In this document: positions 25,728 through 35,778 of the stretch, in pieces
Layout of the letters: every line of letters begins with the position of its first letter
How positions within the stretch are numbered: position 1 is the stretch's first letter
Source of the DNA: Bacteroidota bacterium
Lineage (GTDB): Bacteria; Bacteroidota; Bacteroidia; Bacteroidales; F082
DNA length: 64,000 nt
Direction of reading: 5' to 3'
NCBI GenBank assembly: GCA_009773165.1
Contig: WOUZ01000005.1
Coordinates: forward strand, 186,001-250,000
The notes under the pieces: generated by a model
Databases searched by the model: none
Seen by the model: the letters and a program-made list of their open reading frames with translations, nothing else
What the model was told of the DNA's origin: nothing
Translations under genes and position numbers: made by a program

Positions 25728-28664
25728 ATGCGAGAGTCGAAAATATTTCAGGCACTGGAAACCCTTCGCCCTCATTTTGAAGGTGATTTGTTTATTGATG
25801 ATGCAACCCGGCTGATTTATGCTACTGACGCCTCAGCATATCGCGAAAAGCCTCTCGCCGTTGCGCTTCCACGAAATAAAGAAGACATCAAAAAACTGAT
25901 TCATCTGGCAATTAAAGCCGGTTGCTCGCTTATACCGCGTGCTGCCGGCACTTCATTAGCCGGACAAGTGGTTGGAAATGGCATTATTGTGGATGTTTCA
26001 CGTTACATGACAGCCATTCTTGAGCTGAATGAAGAAGAAAAATGGGTGAGGGTTCAGCCAGGAGTTGTTTTAAATGAATTGAACAAATTTCTTGCTCCAA
26101 ATGGTTTATTTTTTGGTCCCGAAACCTCTACCGCCGATTATTGTATGATGGGAGGTATGGTTGGAAACAATGCATGTGGCGCTCATTCGCTCATTTACGG
26201 AAGCACACGCGATCATACTCTCGAAATCAATGCGTTGCTCAGTGATGGCAGTGAAGCTGTTTTCGGCAGTCTGAGTGATGAATCTTTTAAGCAAAAGCTG
26301 AATCTCGCCAATCTTGAAGGACAGATATACCACTCTATTTCAGAGATTCTCTCTGTTCCCGAAAATCAATCAGAAATCAGAAAAGAATATCCTGACCAGG
26401 AACTTCGCAGAAGAAATACTGGCTATGCTATTGACTTACTGCTTGAAACATCTGTTTTCACCCCGGGCAAAGAAGCATTTAATTTTTGCAAATTATTGGC
26501 TGGATCAGAAGGGACGTTAGCTTTCACAACAGAAATAAAACTCAACCTTGTCCCTCTCCCACCTCGCAATAAAGCTCTGGTTTGTGTGCATTTGGAAACT
26601 ATCAGACAAGCGCTTGAAGCTAATTTGATTGCTCTCAAATTCAAGCCAGCTGCTGTGGAGTTAATGGATAAAACGGTGATGGATCTCACAAAAGAAAACA
26701 TCACTCAAAACAAAAACAGATTTTTTGTCGACGGTGATCCTGGAGCACTACTTATTGTTGAATTTGTTGAAGAAAATCAGGAAGCAATAAGTAAAAAAGC
26801 CAGGGCAATGGAAGTAGCCATGCGTGAAGCAGGCTATGGATATAGCTTTCCGTTAGTTACCGGAAGTGATATCGGGAAAGTTTGGGAACTTCGTAAAGCT
26901 GGCCTTGGAGTCCTAAATAACATGCCTGGCGACGCAAAACCTGTTGCTGTTATTGAAGATACAGCAGTTAATCCAGCTTTCCTGCCGGATTATATTGACG
27001 ATTTCGAAAAAATGTTATCTGGTTTAGGAAAAAGCTGCGTGTACTATGCTCATATTGCAACCGGTGAACTTCATCTTCGACCTATCCTTAATTTAAAAGA
27101 CCCGCGTGATGTTGAGCTTTTTCATACTATTGCCCTTGAAACCGCTAAACTTGTAAAGAAATACAAAGGGTCGTTAAGTGGGGAGCATGGTGATGGTCGC
27201 CTGAGAGGCGAATTCATACCTCTTATGATAGGTGCTTCAAACTATGAATTGATTAAAAAGGTGAAGCGCAGCTGGGATGTCAACAATATTTTCAATCCCA
27301 ACAAAATTGTTGACACTCCAAAAATGAATAGCTCATTGCGCTTTGAGCCCGGGAAGCCAACACGAGAAATTGCCACAGTTTTCGATTTCTCTAAAGATCA
27401 GGGAATTCTAAGGGCAGCTGAAAAATGCAATGGCACAGCAGCATGCAGGAAAACTGAAGTGATTGGGGGAACAATGTGCCCTTCCTATATGGCTACCCGA
27501 AACGAGAATAATACAACAAGGGCAAGAGCAAATCTGTTGCGTGAATTTCTGACAAACAGCGACAAAATAAACCCATTTGATCATAAAGAGATTTATGAGG
27601 TAATGGATTTGTGTCTCTCTTGTAAAGCATGTAAATCGGAATGCCCCAGCAGCGTTGATGTTGCCAAACTCAAAGCAGAATTTCTTCAGCATTTTTATGA
27701 TGCTAACGGAGCTCCTCTGCGTTCTAAACTCATTGCCAATATCAGCAAAATCAACCAATTGGGAAGTGTGATGCCATCATTCACCAATTTTTTCATGACA
27801 AATAAGCTTATCGCACCACTGATCATGAAAACAATTGGTTTTGCTCCTAAACGAAGCATGCCAACACTTTACAAGACAACACTCGATAATTGGTTCAAAA
27901 AACAAAAGAAAAATACTTCCGGGGTTTTTCCTAATGGGAGAGTCTACTTATTCAATGATGAATTTACGCGTTTTAACGATACAGAAACAGGCATTAAAGC
28001 CATCATTTTGCTTACTAAACTTGGTTTTGAGGTGATTATTCCTAATCACATTGAAAGTGCCCGTACTTATTTAAGCAAAGGTTTTCTGCGAAAAGCCAAG
28101 GCAATCGCCAATAAAAATGTGAGCTTATTAAAAGAATTCGTTTCTGCTGAAACACCACTAGTTGGTATCGAGCCTTCAGCCATTTTGACCTTCAGAGATG
28201 AATACCCTGAACTAGTTGATGAGAGTTTGAAGCAGGCATCCAATCAATTAGCTGAAAATAGTTATACAATCGAAGAGTTCATTTATAAGGCCTTTCTGAA
28301 GGGACAAATCAAAAGCGATCAGTTTATTGAAGAAAAAAGAGAGCTGCTTTATCATGGTCATTGTCAGCAAAAAGCAATAGCGGGCACCAAAGAAGCCTTA
28401 GGCATTTTGTCAATTCCAAAAGGTTGGAATGCAAAAGAAATCCCCTCAGGTTGTTGCGGCATGGCAGGCTCATTTGGCTACGAAAAAGAGCACTATGAAG
28501 TATCTTTAAAAGTTGGTGAACTGGTTCTGTTTCCAACAATCAGGAAAAGCGGGTCAGAAACAACTCTTTCTGCTTCAGGTACTTCATGCAGACATCAAAT
28601 AAAAGACGGTACATCACGTATAGCAAAACATCCTGTTGAGTTGTTATACGACGCTTTGAAATAA
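25728..28664 (+). CDS. FAD-binding and Fe-S oxidoreductase, D-lactate/glycolate dehydrogenase-like fusion
   Basis: A 978-residue fusion of GlcD-like and GlcF-like parts. Residues ~25-240 form the PCMH FAD domain (IPRAAGTSLAGQVVGNGIIV; MGGMVGNNACGAHS); ~270-530 is the FAD-oxidase C-terminal domain (HIATGELHLRPILN, GSLSGEHGDGRLRGEF). Two Fe-S motifs follow (CNGTAACRK...MCPS near 565; CLSCKACKSECPSSVD near 628). The CCG-type C-terminal domain includes HGHCQQKA near 882 and SGCCGMAGSFGYE near 905. This architecture is typical of membrane-associated D-2-hydroxyacid dehydrogenases feeding quinones; the exact substrate is not determinable. It has its own promoter. Confidence 0.9.
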   Translation: MRESKIFQALETLRPHFEGDLFIDDATRLIYATDASAYREKPLAVALPRNKEDIKKLIHLAIKAGCSLIPRAAGTSLAGQVVGNGIIVDVSRYMTAILELNEEEKWVRVQPGVVLNELNKFLAPNGLFFGPETSTADYCMMGGMVGNNACGAHSLIYGSTRDHTLEINALLSDGSEAVFGSLSDESFKQKLNLANLEGQIYHSISEILSVPENQSEIRKEYPDQELRRRNTGYAIDLLLETSVFTPGKEAFNFCKLLAGSEGTLAFTTEIKLNLVPLPPRNKALVCVHLETIRQALEANLIALKFKPAAVELMDKTVMDLTKENITQNKNRFFVDGDPGALLIVEFVEENQEAISKKARAMEVAMREAGYGYSFPLVTGSDIGKVWELRKAGLGVLNNMPGDAKPVAVIEDTAVNPAFLPDYIDDFEKMLSGLGKSCVYYAHIATGELHLRPILNLKDPRDVELFHTIALETAKLVKKYKGSLSGEHGDGRLRGEFIPLMIGASNYELIKKVKRSWDVNNIFNPNKIVDTPKMNSSLRFEPGKPTREIATVFDFSKDQGILRAAEKCNGTAACRKTEVIGGTMCPSYMATRNENNTTRARANLLREFLTNSDKINPFDHKEIYEVMDLCLSCKACKSECPSSVDVAKLKAEFLQHFYDANGAPLRSKLIANISKINQLGSVMPSFTNFFMTNKLIAPLIMKTIGFAPKRSMPTLYKTTLDNWFKKQKKNTSGVFPNGRVYLFNDEFTRFNDTETGIKAIILLTKLGFEVIIPNHIESARTYLSKGFLRKAKAIANKNVSLLKEFVSAETPLVGIEPSAILTFRDEYPELVDESLKQASNQLAENSYTIEEFIYKAFLKGQIKSDQFIEEKRELLYHGHCQQKAIAGTKEALGILSIPKGWNAKEIPSGCCGMAGSFGYEKEHYEVSLKVGELVLFPTIRKSGSETTLSASGTSCRHQIKDGTSRIAKHPVELLYDALK

Positions 28665-28706
28665 TTTACTGATATACTTACATTTAAGCTATCACTTCTC
28701 ATCTAT

Positions 28707-28988
28707 TTGTCTGACTACCATCCTGAAAATCTTCCTGATGCTCACAAACAAATTGTTAAACTTATTACAGCCAAACATTCCGAAGTCATTATCGGAGGCG
28801 AAGTGATTGGAGGACTTGAAGCAGGAGAATTAACAAATGTGATCGGACTGGCAATTCAGAGCAGAATGAGTGTAAATAATCTTTTGACCATGCAAATAGG
28901 TACCCACCCATGTCTTACCGCCTCACCTGCAGCATATCCACTTATCAAAGCAGCTGAGATTATCGCTATAAAAATGTTAAACAAATAG
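28707..28988 (+). pseudogene. Detached C-terminal dimerisation domain of a pyridine-nucleotide-disulfide reductase
   Basis: The frame has no ATG near its beginning; the first plausible start is TTG at 28707, though the frame is open from 28665. The 93 residues match only the C-terminal dimerisation domain of NAD(P)/FAD disulfide-reductase-type flavoproteins: HKQIVKLITAKHSEVIIGGE, AGELTNVIGLAIQSRM and the ending GTHPCLTASPAAYPLIKAAE. The FAD and NAD domains (about 350 residues) are absent, and the sequence just upstream is the 3' end of an unrelated enzyme. It is either a decayed remnant or, less likely, a working stand-alone subunit; its frame is clean and ends in a terminator. Confidence 0.6.
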
Positions 28989-29027
28989 ATATTATATTGC
29001 TAATCAATTATTTAGCATAACAAATAA

Positions 29028-29062
29028 AAAAAAGGGCTAGAAGATTCTTCAAGCCCTTTTTT
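29028..29062. terminator. Bidirectional terminator between the flavoprotein fragment and infB
   Basis: An AAAGGGCT...AGCCCTTT stem extended inward by GAAGA/TCTTC with one A-A mismatch, flanked by an A-run on one side and a T-run on the other. It can end transcription from both convergent units. Confidence 0.8.
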
Positions 29063-29079
29063 ATTTCTATTTAGTGATA

Positions 29080-32000
29080 CTAAAGCTTACGGGTTACTTC
29101 TTTTTCAGCATAACCTTCAATAATATCTCCAACCTTGATATCGTTAAATCCATCAATATTTAAACCGCATTCGTAACCGGTTAATACTTCTTTTACATCA
29201 TCTTTAAAGCGCTTAAGTGATCCCAAACCTCCGGTATAAATAACAATACCGTCGCGGATGAGCCTGATTCTGGTGTTGCGGTTAACTTTACCATCAAGCA
29301 CCATACATCCTGCAATCGTTCCAACTTTTGTGATTCTAAACACTTCTCTTACCTCAATATTACAGGTGATAACTTCTTCAATTACAGGAGAAAGCATACC
29401 CTCGATAGCCGACTTAATTTCTTCAATGGCAGTATAGATAATCGAGTAGAGCCTGATATCAATTTCTTCAGTTTCAGCAATTTTTCGAGCCTGCATCGTT
29501 GGGCGTACCTGGAATCCAATAACAATCGCATTGGAAGCAGAGGCCAGCATGATATCCGATTCGGTAATTGCACCCACTGATTTGTGAATCACATTAACCT
29601 GAACTTCATTTGTCGAAAGTTTGAGCAATGAATCTGACAATGCTTCGGCAGAACCGTCAACGTCAGCTTTAACAATCAAATTGAGTTCTTTGAAATCACC
29701 AATTGCAATACGACGGCCAATTTCATCCAAAGTGATATGCTTTTGAGTTCTAAGGCCCTGCTCACGCTGCAATTGCTGACGACGCGAGGCAATGTTTTTC
29801 ACTTCTTTTTCATCTGACATTACATTAAATGTGTCACCAGCCTGAGGAGCTCCATTTAAACCAAGCAACAAAGTGGGAGTAGCTGGTCCGGCTTCTTTGA
29901 TCAATTTATTCCTTTCGTTGAACATCGCCTTAACCCTACCATAAACCGAACCGGCCAAAACGATATCACCTTGCTTCAGCACACCATCCTGAACCAATAT
30001 CTTAGCTACATAGCCACGACCTTTATCGAGTGATGATTCAATAACTGTACCTCTGGCAGCTTTGGTTGGATTACCTTTAAGTTCCAAAATATCAGCTTCA
30101 AGCAATACTTTTTCAAGCAGCGACTCAATTCCAAATCCTGATTTAGCCGACACTTCCTGACATTGGTATTTACCACCCCAGTCTTCAACCAGGATATTCA
30201 TATTAGCAAGCTGTTCTTTTATTTTCTCTGCATTTGCAGATGGCTTATCAATCTTATTGAAAGCAAAAACGATAGGAACACCGGCAGCCTGAGCATGGTT
30301 GATAGCTTCCTTTGTTTGCGGCATCACGCTGTCATCAGCAGCAATTACGATGATTGCCACATCGGTTACCTTTGCTCCACGGGCACGCATGGCAGTGAAG
30401 GCTTCGTGACCGGGAGTATCGAGGAATGTTATTTTTCGACCACTCTCCCCATAAACTTCGTAAGCACCAATATGCTGCGTTATACCTCCGGCTTCACCAG
30501 CAACCACATTGGTTTTACGGATAAAGTCGAGTAAAAGTGTTTTACCGTGGTCAACGTGACCCATTACGGTTACTACAGGTGCGCGGTCGATAAGATCTTC
30601 TGGTTTATCAACTTCGTCGATAATATCTAAGGCATCCTGTAAATCATGGCTGATGAATTCAACCTGAAAACCAAATTCTTCTGCTACCAATGCCAGAGTT
30701 TCGGCATCGAGACGCTGATTGATTGAAACTACCATTCCAAGACTCATACATGTGGAAATAACCTTGATTACAGGTATGTTCATCATCGTGGCCAGCTCAT
30801 TGGCAGTAACAAATTCTGTCACTTTAAGAACAGATTTTTCCTGTTCCTGGCGTGCCATTTCTTCAGCCATATTATGGGAGAAAGCCTCACGCTTCTGGCG
30901 TTTATGCTTCGAAGTTTTGGACTTACCAAGTGGTGTCAAGCGGGCAAGGGTCTCTCTAATCTGTTTCTGGATATCTTCTTCTGTCAACTCAACTTTTTCA
31001 TCCTTTTTAGGAGGAAGTGGTTTCCCCTTTCTAAAGTCATGTTGTTGATTCGGAGGACGTTGTCCCTGTCCCTGATTTTGTGGCCCAGGTCTACCCTGTC
31101 CCTGCTGACCTTGCTGTCCCTGATAACGTGGGGGACCCTGTTGTTGTCCTCCCTGACCTGAACCCTGCTGTTGACCCTGGTTCTGTCCTTGCTGATGCTG
31201 ACCTTGTCCTTGCTGATGCTGACCTTGTCCTTGCTGTGTTCCCTGACCTTGTCCAGGTGTGGCAGAACCCTGCTCTTTATTTTTTATACGTTTCCGTTTC
31301 TTTTTCTTCTGAGCTGCAGAAAGCTTATCTTCTGATGAAGACGCGACAGGCTTAGCTTTATTCTTTCTTTCTTCAGGAAGTACGATTTTATCCAGAATTT
31401 TCGGTCCTTCAAGTTTTTTAACTTCGGTCCGCATAAAGTTTATGATACGTCCTTCAGAATCTGAAAGTGGTGCTGCAGCAGGCACTGGTGCTTCTTTCGG
31501 AGGGGCAATAACAGTTACTGGAGTAGGTTCGGGAGCTTTTACCACTGTCACAGGGACAGGAGGCGCACTAACAACCTGGGGTTTAGGGGTTTCTTTGACG
31601 ACAGGTTTGCGGTCATCTTTCTCCTTTTGTTTTCTGTCATCATCCTCTTTCTTGCGCTGTACTTTTGATTTACGATCTGGTTTGGTACGCAGATTCATAC
31701 TGTCAAGATCGAGCTTACCCAAAATCTTCAGGTCACCGTCAGCTGAGGTATCAGTATCACTATCAATAGGTTGATAAAGAATTCCAGCCTCCTTTACAGG
31801 TTTTTCCAAGTCATCTGTATTAACAGTTGGCTCTGGTTTTTCTGTATGAATAGCTTCAACTACAACTGATTTTGGTTCCTGTTTGACTGCATCTGATGGA
31901 GTGTAATCGTCGTCAGACCTGGAAACAGGCACCTCAACGACTACTTCTTTTTCAACAATTTTCGCAACAGGTTTTTCCACCTCAACAACCTTCAAGAGCA

Positions 32001-32424
32001 AAGACTCTTCAACCGCTTTTACCGGTTCAACAATTTCAGGCTCTTTTGGAGTTTCAGAAACTTTAGGTTTTACTTTATGATCAGCACTGCTTTTCTCAAT
32101 GATATTGCTCTGAATATTCTTAAAATGAACCTCATCTGGTTCATATTCATCTTCTTCAGTGTTATCATGTTTGATAACTTCATCAGCAGTGATGGTTTTT
32201 CGACCGGTGTATTCAATTCCCAACTTTTGAGAAACTTCTTTCACCTGCTTTTCCTTTTGGTATTCCTTGACGAGCATGGTATACATTTCAGGACTTAGCT
32301 TCGTGTTGGGATTGGGGTCAATCTGATGTCCCTTTTTAGAGAGGAACTCAACGATGGTACTAGTGCCAACGTTAAACTCTCTGGCTGCTTTACTTAAACG
32401 GACTGTTGATGAGCCTTCGGACAT
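29080..32424 (-). CDS. infB: Translation initiation factor IF-2
   Basis: IF-2 of about 1114 residues; the ATG at 32424 ([20 protein letters not shown]) is preferred over an upstream start 11 codons earlier because it opens the IF2-N helix-turn region. A long low-complexity part follows: Lys/Glu/Val/Pro-rich to about residue 330, then a Gln/Gly-rich stretch (~390-455) of GQG and QHQQGQ repeats. The core has a second IF2-N domain, G1 [15 protein letters not shown] near residue 620, [25 protein letters not shown], and C-terminal domains ending [12 protein letters not shown]. It binds fMet-tRNA and the 30S subunit. It is the last gene of rimP-nusA-infB. Confidence 0.96.
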   Translation of the reverse strand: MSEGSSTVRLSKAAREFNVGTSTIVEFLSKKGHQIDPNPNTKLSPEMYTMLVKEYQKEKQVKEVSQKLGIEYTGRKTITADEVIKHDNTEEDEYEPDEVHFKNIQSNIIEKSSADHKVKPKVSETPKEPEIVEPVKAVEESLLLKVVEVEKPVAKIVEKEVVVEVPVSRSDDDYTPSDAVKQEPKSVVVEAIHTEKPEPTVNTDDLEKPVKEAGILYQPIDSDTDTSADGDLKILGKLDLDSMNLRTKPDRKSKVQRKKEDDDRKQKEKDDRKPVVKETPKPQVVSAPPVPVTVVKAPEPTPVTVIAPPKEAPVPAAAPLSDSEGRIINFMRTEVKKLEGPKILDKIVLPEERKNKAKPVASSSEDKLSAAQKKKKRKRIKNKEQGSATPGQGQGTQQGQGQHQQGQGQHQQGQNQGQQQGSGQGGQQQGPPRYQGQQGQQGQGRPGPQNQGQGQRPPNQQHDFRKGKPLPPKKDEKVELTEEDIQKQIRETLARLTPLGKSKTSKHKRQKREAFSHNMAEEMARQEQEKSVLKVTEFVTANELATMMNIPVIKVISTCMSLGMVVSINQRLDAETLALVAEEFGFQVEFISHDLQDALDIIDEVDKPEDLIDRAPVVTVMGHVDHGKTLLLDFIRKTNVVAGEAGGITQHIGAYEVYGESGRKITFLDTPGHEAFTAMRARGAKVTDVAIIVIAADDSVMPQTKEAINHAQAAGVPIVFAFNKIDKPSANAEKIKEQLANMNILVEDWGGKYQCQEVSAKSGFGIESLLEKVLLEADILELKGNPTKAARGTVIESSLDKGRGYVAKILVQDGVLKQGDIVLAGSVYGRVKAMFNERNKLIKEAGPATPTLLLGLNGAPQAGDTFNVMSDEKEVKNIASRRQQLQREQGLRTQKHITLDEIGRRIAIGDFKELNLIVKADVDGSAEALSDSLLKLSTNEVQVNVIHKSVGAITESDIMLASASNAIVIGFQVRPTMQARKIAETEEIDIRLYSIIYTAIEEIKSAIEGMLSPVIEEVITCNIEVREVFRITKVGTIAGCMVLDGKVNRNTRIRLIRDGIVIYTGGLGSLKRFKDDVKEVLTGYECGLNIDGFNDIKVGDIIEGYAEKEVTRKL
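31186..31236. repeat. 21-base tandem repeat in infB
   Basis: A 21-base unit occurs twice in a row (31186-31206, 31207-31227) with a nine-base third partial copy. It encodes the GQGQHQQ steps of the Gln/Gly-rich linker of IF-2 and keeps the frame, so it may vary in copy number between strains. Confidence 0.8.
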
Positions 32425-32475
32425 AATCAGGATAAAGTTTTTAATTTTTGATAACAAAGCGCAAAATTATTGATT

Positions 32476-33711
32476 TTATTCAAATTCAGCTTTTAAGATT
32501 CTAATGACTTCCAAAATGGTCTCCATTTCGAGGTCAGTTCTTGTTTCCAGCTCGGCCGGACTTAGTTCCAATACACTCTTTGCTGTATCACAGCCTATAT
32601 TTTTAAGTGCATCGATTATCCATTGATCGATTTCATCATCAAATTCCACCAGATCAACATCTTCTGAATCTATGTCAGAATCACGGTAAACGTCAATTTC
32701 ATATCCTGTAAGCTTACCAGCAAGTTTTATATTGAAACCGCCTTTACCGATAGCTAAACTTACCTGATCAGGTTTCATAAACACTTCAGCACGTTTATTC
32801 TCTTCATCAATTTGAATCGAACTAATCTTTGCCGGGCTTAACGAACGAGTAATGAATAAGTTAGAATTCGTGGTATAATTAATAACATCAATATTTTCAT
32901 TACGCAATTCACGTACGATACCATGTATACGAGAGCCCTTCATTCCCACACAAGCACCTACAGGGTCGATGCGATCATCATATGACTCCACAGCAAGTTT
33001 TGCACGCTGACCAGGTTCACGAACAATCCTGCGAATGGTAATCAACCCATCATATACTTCGGGAACTTCTGCTTCGATCAATCGTTGCAGGAAAATCTCA
33101 GAAGTGCGTGATAGAATAATCTGTGGGCTGTTATTCCTCATTTCTACTTTCAGTACCACTGCCCTGAGTGTGTCACCCTTGCGATAAAAGTCTGCTGGTA
33201 TCTGTTCTGCTTTAGGCAACATCAATTCTATACCTTCGTCATCAAGTACCAGAATTTCGCGACGCCAAACCTGGTAAACTTCACCTGTGATAATTTCACC
33301 TACTTTATCTTTATACTTCTGATAAACATTATCCTTTTCATACTCAAGGATTTTCGACACTAAACTTTGACGAATTGTCAAAATTTCACGTCTCCCAAAG
33401 TCGCTGATGCTAATTGCTTCCGACACTTCTTCTCCAACCTCAAAATCAGGTTCGATCTTAATGGCATCAGATAAAGCAATCTGAGAGGTTGCATCTTCAA
33501 TTTCACCATCTTCAACAATCTGACGATTGTGCCAAATCTCGAGGTCACCTTTGTCGATGTTAACAATGATATCAAAATTCTCATCAGATCCATATTTCTT
33601 GACCAACATGGCACGAAAAACATCTTCAAGAATACGCATCATGCGCTCACGATCGATGTTTTTAAACTCTTTAAACTCTGAAAAGCTTTCTACTAGATTA
33701 ATACTATCCAT
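32476..33711 (-). CDS. nusA: Transcription termination/antitermination factor NusA
   Basis: A 411-residue NusA. The N-terminal RNA-polymerase-binding domain (FKEFKNIDRERMMRILEDVF) is followed by an S1 domain (ITGEVYQVWRREILVLDD near residue 140) and two KH domains (DPVGACVGMKGSRIHGIVRE near residue 250; VSLAIGKGGFNIKLAGKLTG near residue 318). A C-terminal acidic segment and a short helical domain complete it. Operon position between rimP (19-base gap) and infB is as in most bacteria. Confidence 0.96.
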   Translation of the reverse strand: MDSINLVESFSEFKEFKNIDRERMMRILEDVFRAMLVKKYGSDENFDIIVNIDKGDLEIWHNRQIVEDGEIEDATSQIALSDAIKIEPDFEVGEEVSEAISISDFGRREILTIRQSLVSKILEYEKDNVYQKYKDKVGEIITGEVYQVWRREILVLDDEGIELMLPKAEQIPADFYRKGDTLRAVVLKVEMRNNSPQIILSRTSEIFLQRLIEAEVPEVYDGLITIRRIVREPGQRAKLAVESYDDRIDPVGACVGMKGSRIHGIVRELRNENIDVINYTTNSNLFITRSLSPAKISSIQIDEENKRAEVFMKPDQVSLAIGKGGFNIKLAGKLTGYEIDVYRDSDIDSEDVDLVEFDDEIDQWIIDALKNIGCDTAKSVLELSPAELETRTDLEMETILEVIRILKAEFE

Positions 33712-33730
33712 TTGGAATATAATGTGTTGA

Positions 33731-34195
33731 TTAATTGAAACTGATTACGGGCCAACCCTCTTTAATATCACTATAGGCGACGGTAAGTTCGCCTGCAGTT
33801 TCCTGCTGCTTAATTTTGTTACGTTTCTTTTCGACTATTTCTACAATTGTAACCTGTTGTTCATCAGCACTAATGATTTTTCCTAGGTGACTGCTACCGT
33901 CATTTAACTCAAGACGGATACTTCTCCCAATATTCTTTACATATTGTCTGGGCAATGACAACGGATGATCCAATCCTGAAGATGAGACGCGTAGCTCATA
34001 ATCTTCCTCATCGCGATTTAGTTTGCTTTCGATATGACGACTCACTTCAACGCAATGATCGATATTTAAAGAGGTGTCTGAATCCAGAAAAACCAAAATT
34101 AAATCGTCATTTTTGATAGCGATATCAACTAAAAACCGGTCAGTGTTTTCCAACACCTCATTTACCCACTCCTTAAGTAACTCTTTACTGAGCAT
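33731..34195 (-). CDS. rimP: Ribosome maturation factor RimP
   Basis: A 154-residue RimP needed for 30S maturation. The frame can be extended to a TTG at 34237, but that would translate the leader hairpin; the ATG at 34195 (LSKELLKEWVNEVLENTDRF) is the likely start. The family core LRVSSSGLDHPLSLPRQY is present near residue 80, followed by the Sm-like C-terminal domain. It is the first gene of the rimP-nusA-infB operon. Confidence 0.9.
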   Translation of the reverse strand: MLSKELLKEWVNEVLENTDRFLVDIAIKNDDLILVFLDSDTSLNIDHCVEVSRHIESKLNRDEEDYELRVSSSGLDHPLSLPRQYVKNIGRSIRLELNDGSSHLGKIISADEQQVTIVEIVEKKRNKIKQQETAGELTVAYSDIKEGWPVISFN

Positions 34196-34211
34196 AATTA
34201 CTGTTTTATAC

Positions 34212-34235
34212 AAAAAAAGGGGACTTTTGCCCCCC
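34212..34235 (-). terminator. Terminator-like hairpin in the leader of rimP-nusA-infB
   Basis: On the minus strand GGGGGG (34230-34235) faces CCCC (34219-34222) across CAAAAGT and is followed by seven T and then the rimP ATG 16 bases later. It sits between the promoter box and the first gene, which fits an attenuator. NusA, encoded in the operon, acts on exactly such structures. Confidence 0.55.
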
Positions 34236-34265
34236 AAAATTCGTTATCTCCCCGCAAAAACTTTG

Positions 34266-34273
34266 CAAAAATA
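34266..34273 (-). promoter_or_regulatory. Probable -7 box (TATTTTTG) of the rimP-nusA-infB operon
   Basis: An exact TAnnTTTG octamer on the minus strand about 70 bases upstream of rimP. It would place the leader hairpin inside the transcript. No ideal TTG was found upstream. Confidence 0.45.
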
Positions 34274-34363
34274 CAAAATTTTGCCAGAATAAAGGGTATT
34301 CTATGTCAAATCTTTTGAAATGATTACAAATCACTTTAAAAAATTCTTCATTAACCGAAGCAA

Positions 34364-34396
34364 ACAAAAAAACCTGCTACCCTTGAGTATCAGGTT
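34364..34396 (-). terminator. Terminator of tRNA-Gln
   Basis: On the minus strand a ten-base stem with one mismatch (34387-34396 with 34371-34380) is followed by seven T. It starts seven bases past the tRNA 3' end. Confidence 0.75.
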
Positions 34397-34402
34397 TTGC
34401 TG

Positions 34403-34473
34403 TTGTCCAACCAGGATTCGAACCTAGACAGGCAGAACCAAAATCTGCAGTGCTACCATTACACCATTGGACA
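34403..34473 (-). tRNA. tRNA-Gln (anticodon TTG)
   Basis: On the minus strand the cloverleaf is complete: acceptor arms TGTCCAA and TTGGACA, a D arm with GTGTAATGGTAGCAC, an anticodon stem GCAGA/TCTGC around TTTTGGT giving anticodon TTG, and a T arm with GGTTCGAATCC. The CCA end is not encoded. It has its own promoter and terminator. Confidence 0.95.
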
Positions 34474-34498
34474 ATGTTTCAATTGTTGAAACGGGCTG

Positions 34499-34529
34499 CA
34501 AAAATAGAAAAGAATTAAATAGCTTGCAA
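34499..34529 (-). promoter_or_regulatory. tRNA-Gln promoter (TTG, 20 bases, TATTTTTG)
   Basis: TTG (34527-34529) and an exact TAnnTTTG box (34499-34506) lie 20 bases apart on the minus strand, 25 bases before the tRNA. It is back to back with the ychF promoter. Confidence 0.75.
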
Positions 34530-34548
34530 GTCTCTTTTATTTATTTTT

Positions 34549-34577
34549 TTGACACAGCGCCAAAATCCTTAACTTTG
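34549..34577 (+). promoter_or_regulatory. ychF promoter (TTGAC, then TAACTTTG)
   Basis: TTG at 34549-34551 and TAACTTTG at 34570-34577 are separated by 18 bases, with the ychF ATG 34 bases downstream. Both boxes match the Bacteroidota consensus. Confidence 0.7.
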
Positions 34578-34611
34578 CACCCCTCAAATCTCTTAATCAA
34601 ATCATTTTACT

Positions 34612-35709
34612 ATGGCCTTAAACTGTGGCATTATCGGCATCACCAATACTGGAAAAACTACCATATTCAACTGTATGTCAAACACTAAAGCTGAGGCTTC
34701 AAGTTTTGCTTTCAGTGCAACAAAATCAAATATTGGCATGGTTGAAGTGCCTGATCAACGTTTGACAGAAATAGATAAATTAATCCGATCAGTGAAAATT
34801 ATTCCTGCTACAGTTGAAATAGTTGATGTTCCGGGGCTTGCTAAAGGTGCCAGTCAGGGCGAAGGTGTTGGAAATAAGTTCTTAGCCGACATTCAGCAAA
34901 TGGATGCCTTGATTCATGTTTTAAGGTGCTTTGATGATCCTTCACTACCTCACATTGAGGGCTCTGTTGACCCGGTAAGGGATATGGAAATCGTTGATCT
35001 TGAGTTGCAGGTGCGTGATTTGGATCTTGTGATGCGCAAAATGCAACGTACCGAGAAACTTGTAAAACTGGGTGATAAAGATGCAAAAAAGACGCTGGAT
35101 ATTTTGAAAATCTACCAGGATCATCTGGAAAATTTCGGTAATGCCAGAACCGCTGAGGTGGATGAAGAAGATAAAAAATACATTCAGGATCTGCAACTAC
35201 TTACAGCTAAACCTGTTATCTATGTTTGCAATGTTGATGATAAAGCTGCTACGACAGGAAATGCTTATGCCGAAGCTGTTAAAAAAGCACTCACCGGTGT
35301 TGAAACCGAAGTGATTGTAATTGCAGGTAAGCTAGAAGCAGAAATAGCTGAACTGGAAGATGAAGATGACCGTCAGGTTTTTCTTTCTGATGCAGGTTTG
35401 AGCGAACCCGGAGTTAATAAACTTATCATGGCAGCCTATAAATTACTGAATCTACAGTCATTTTTCACTGCAGGGCCAAAAGAGGTGAGGGCCTGGACCA
35501 TAAAAAAAGGAATGACAGCACCACAGGCTGCAGGCGTTATTCATTCTGATCTTGAACGCGGCTTTATCAGAGCTGAAGTCATGAAATATGACGACTTCAT
35601 TCATTACAAAACTGAGCAAGCAGTTAAAGATGCCGGAAAATTTAAAGTGGAGGGAAAAAACTACATCATTGGTGATGGTGATATTCTCCACATCAGGTTC
35701 AACGTTTAA
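34612..35709 (+). CDS. ychF: Ribosome-binding ATPase YchF
   Basis: A 365-residue Obg-family P-loop protein that, unusually, prefers ATP to GTP. Motifs: G1 GITNTGKTTIFNCMSN near residue 8, G3 DVPGLAKGASQGEGVGNKFL near residue 70, and the altered G4 CNVDD in place of NKxD near residue 205. The C-terminal TGS domain shows EVRAWTIKKGMTAPQAAGVI and ends IIGDGDILHIRFNV. Monocistronic, with a clear promoter. Confidence 0.96.
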   Translation: MALNCGIIGITNTGKTTIFNCMSNTKAEASSFAFSATKSNIGMVEVPDQRLTEIDKLIRSVKIIPATVEIVDVPGLAKGASQGEGVGNKFLADIQQMDALIHVLRCFDDPSLPHIEGSVDPVRDMEIVDLELQVRDLDLVMRKMQRTEKLVKLGDKDAKKTLDILKIYQDHLENFGNARTAEVDEEDKKYIQDLQLLTAKPVIYVCNVDDKAATTGNAYAEAVKKALTGVETEVIVIAGKLEAEIAELEDEDDRQVFLSDAGLSEPGVNKLIMAAYKLLNLQSFFTAGPKEVRAWTIKKGMTAPQAAGVIHSDLERGFIRAEVMKYDDFIHYKTEQAVKDAGKFKVEGKNYIIGDGDILHIRFNV

Positions 35710-35778
35710 TTTATATCCCAATAAGTTCATTGTTAGTTCTTCATTAATTCTTTTCCTAAACATTCCATTATTTAAAAC

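Noticed and set aside
31186-31236. Tandem repeats as a possible CRISPR
   Set aside because: Units are adjacent without spacers and encode part of IF-2.
30719-31774. Several plus-strand frames opposite infB
   Set aside because: They arise from the low-complexity and biased codons of infB on the other strand.
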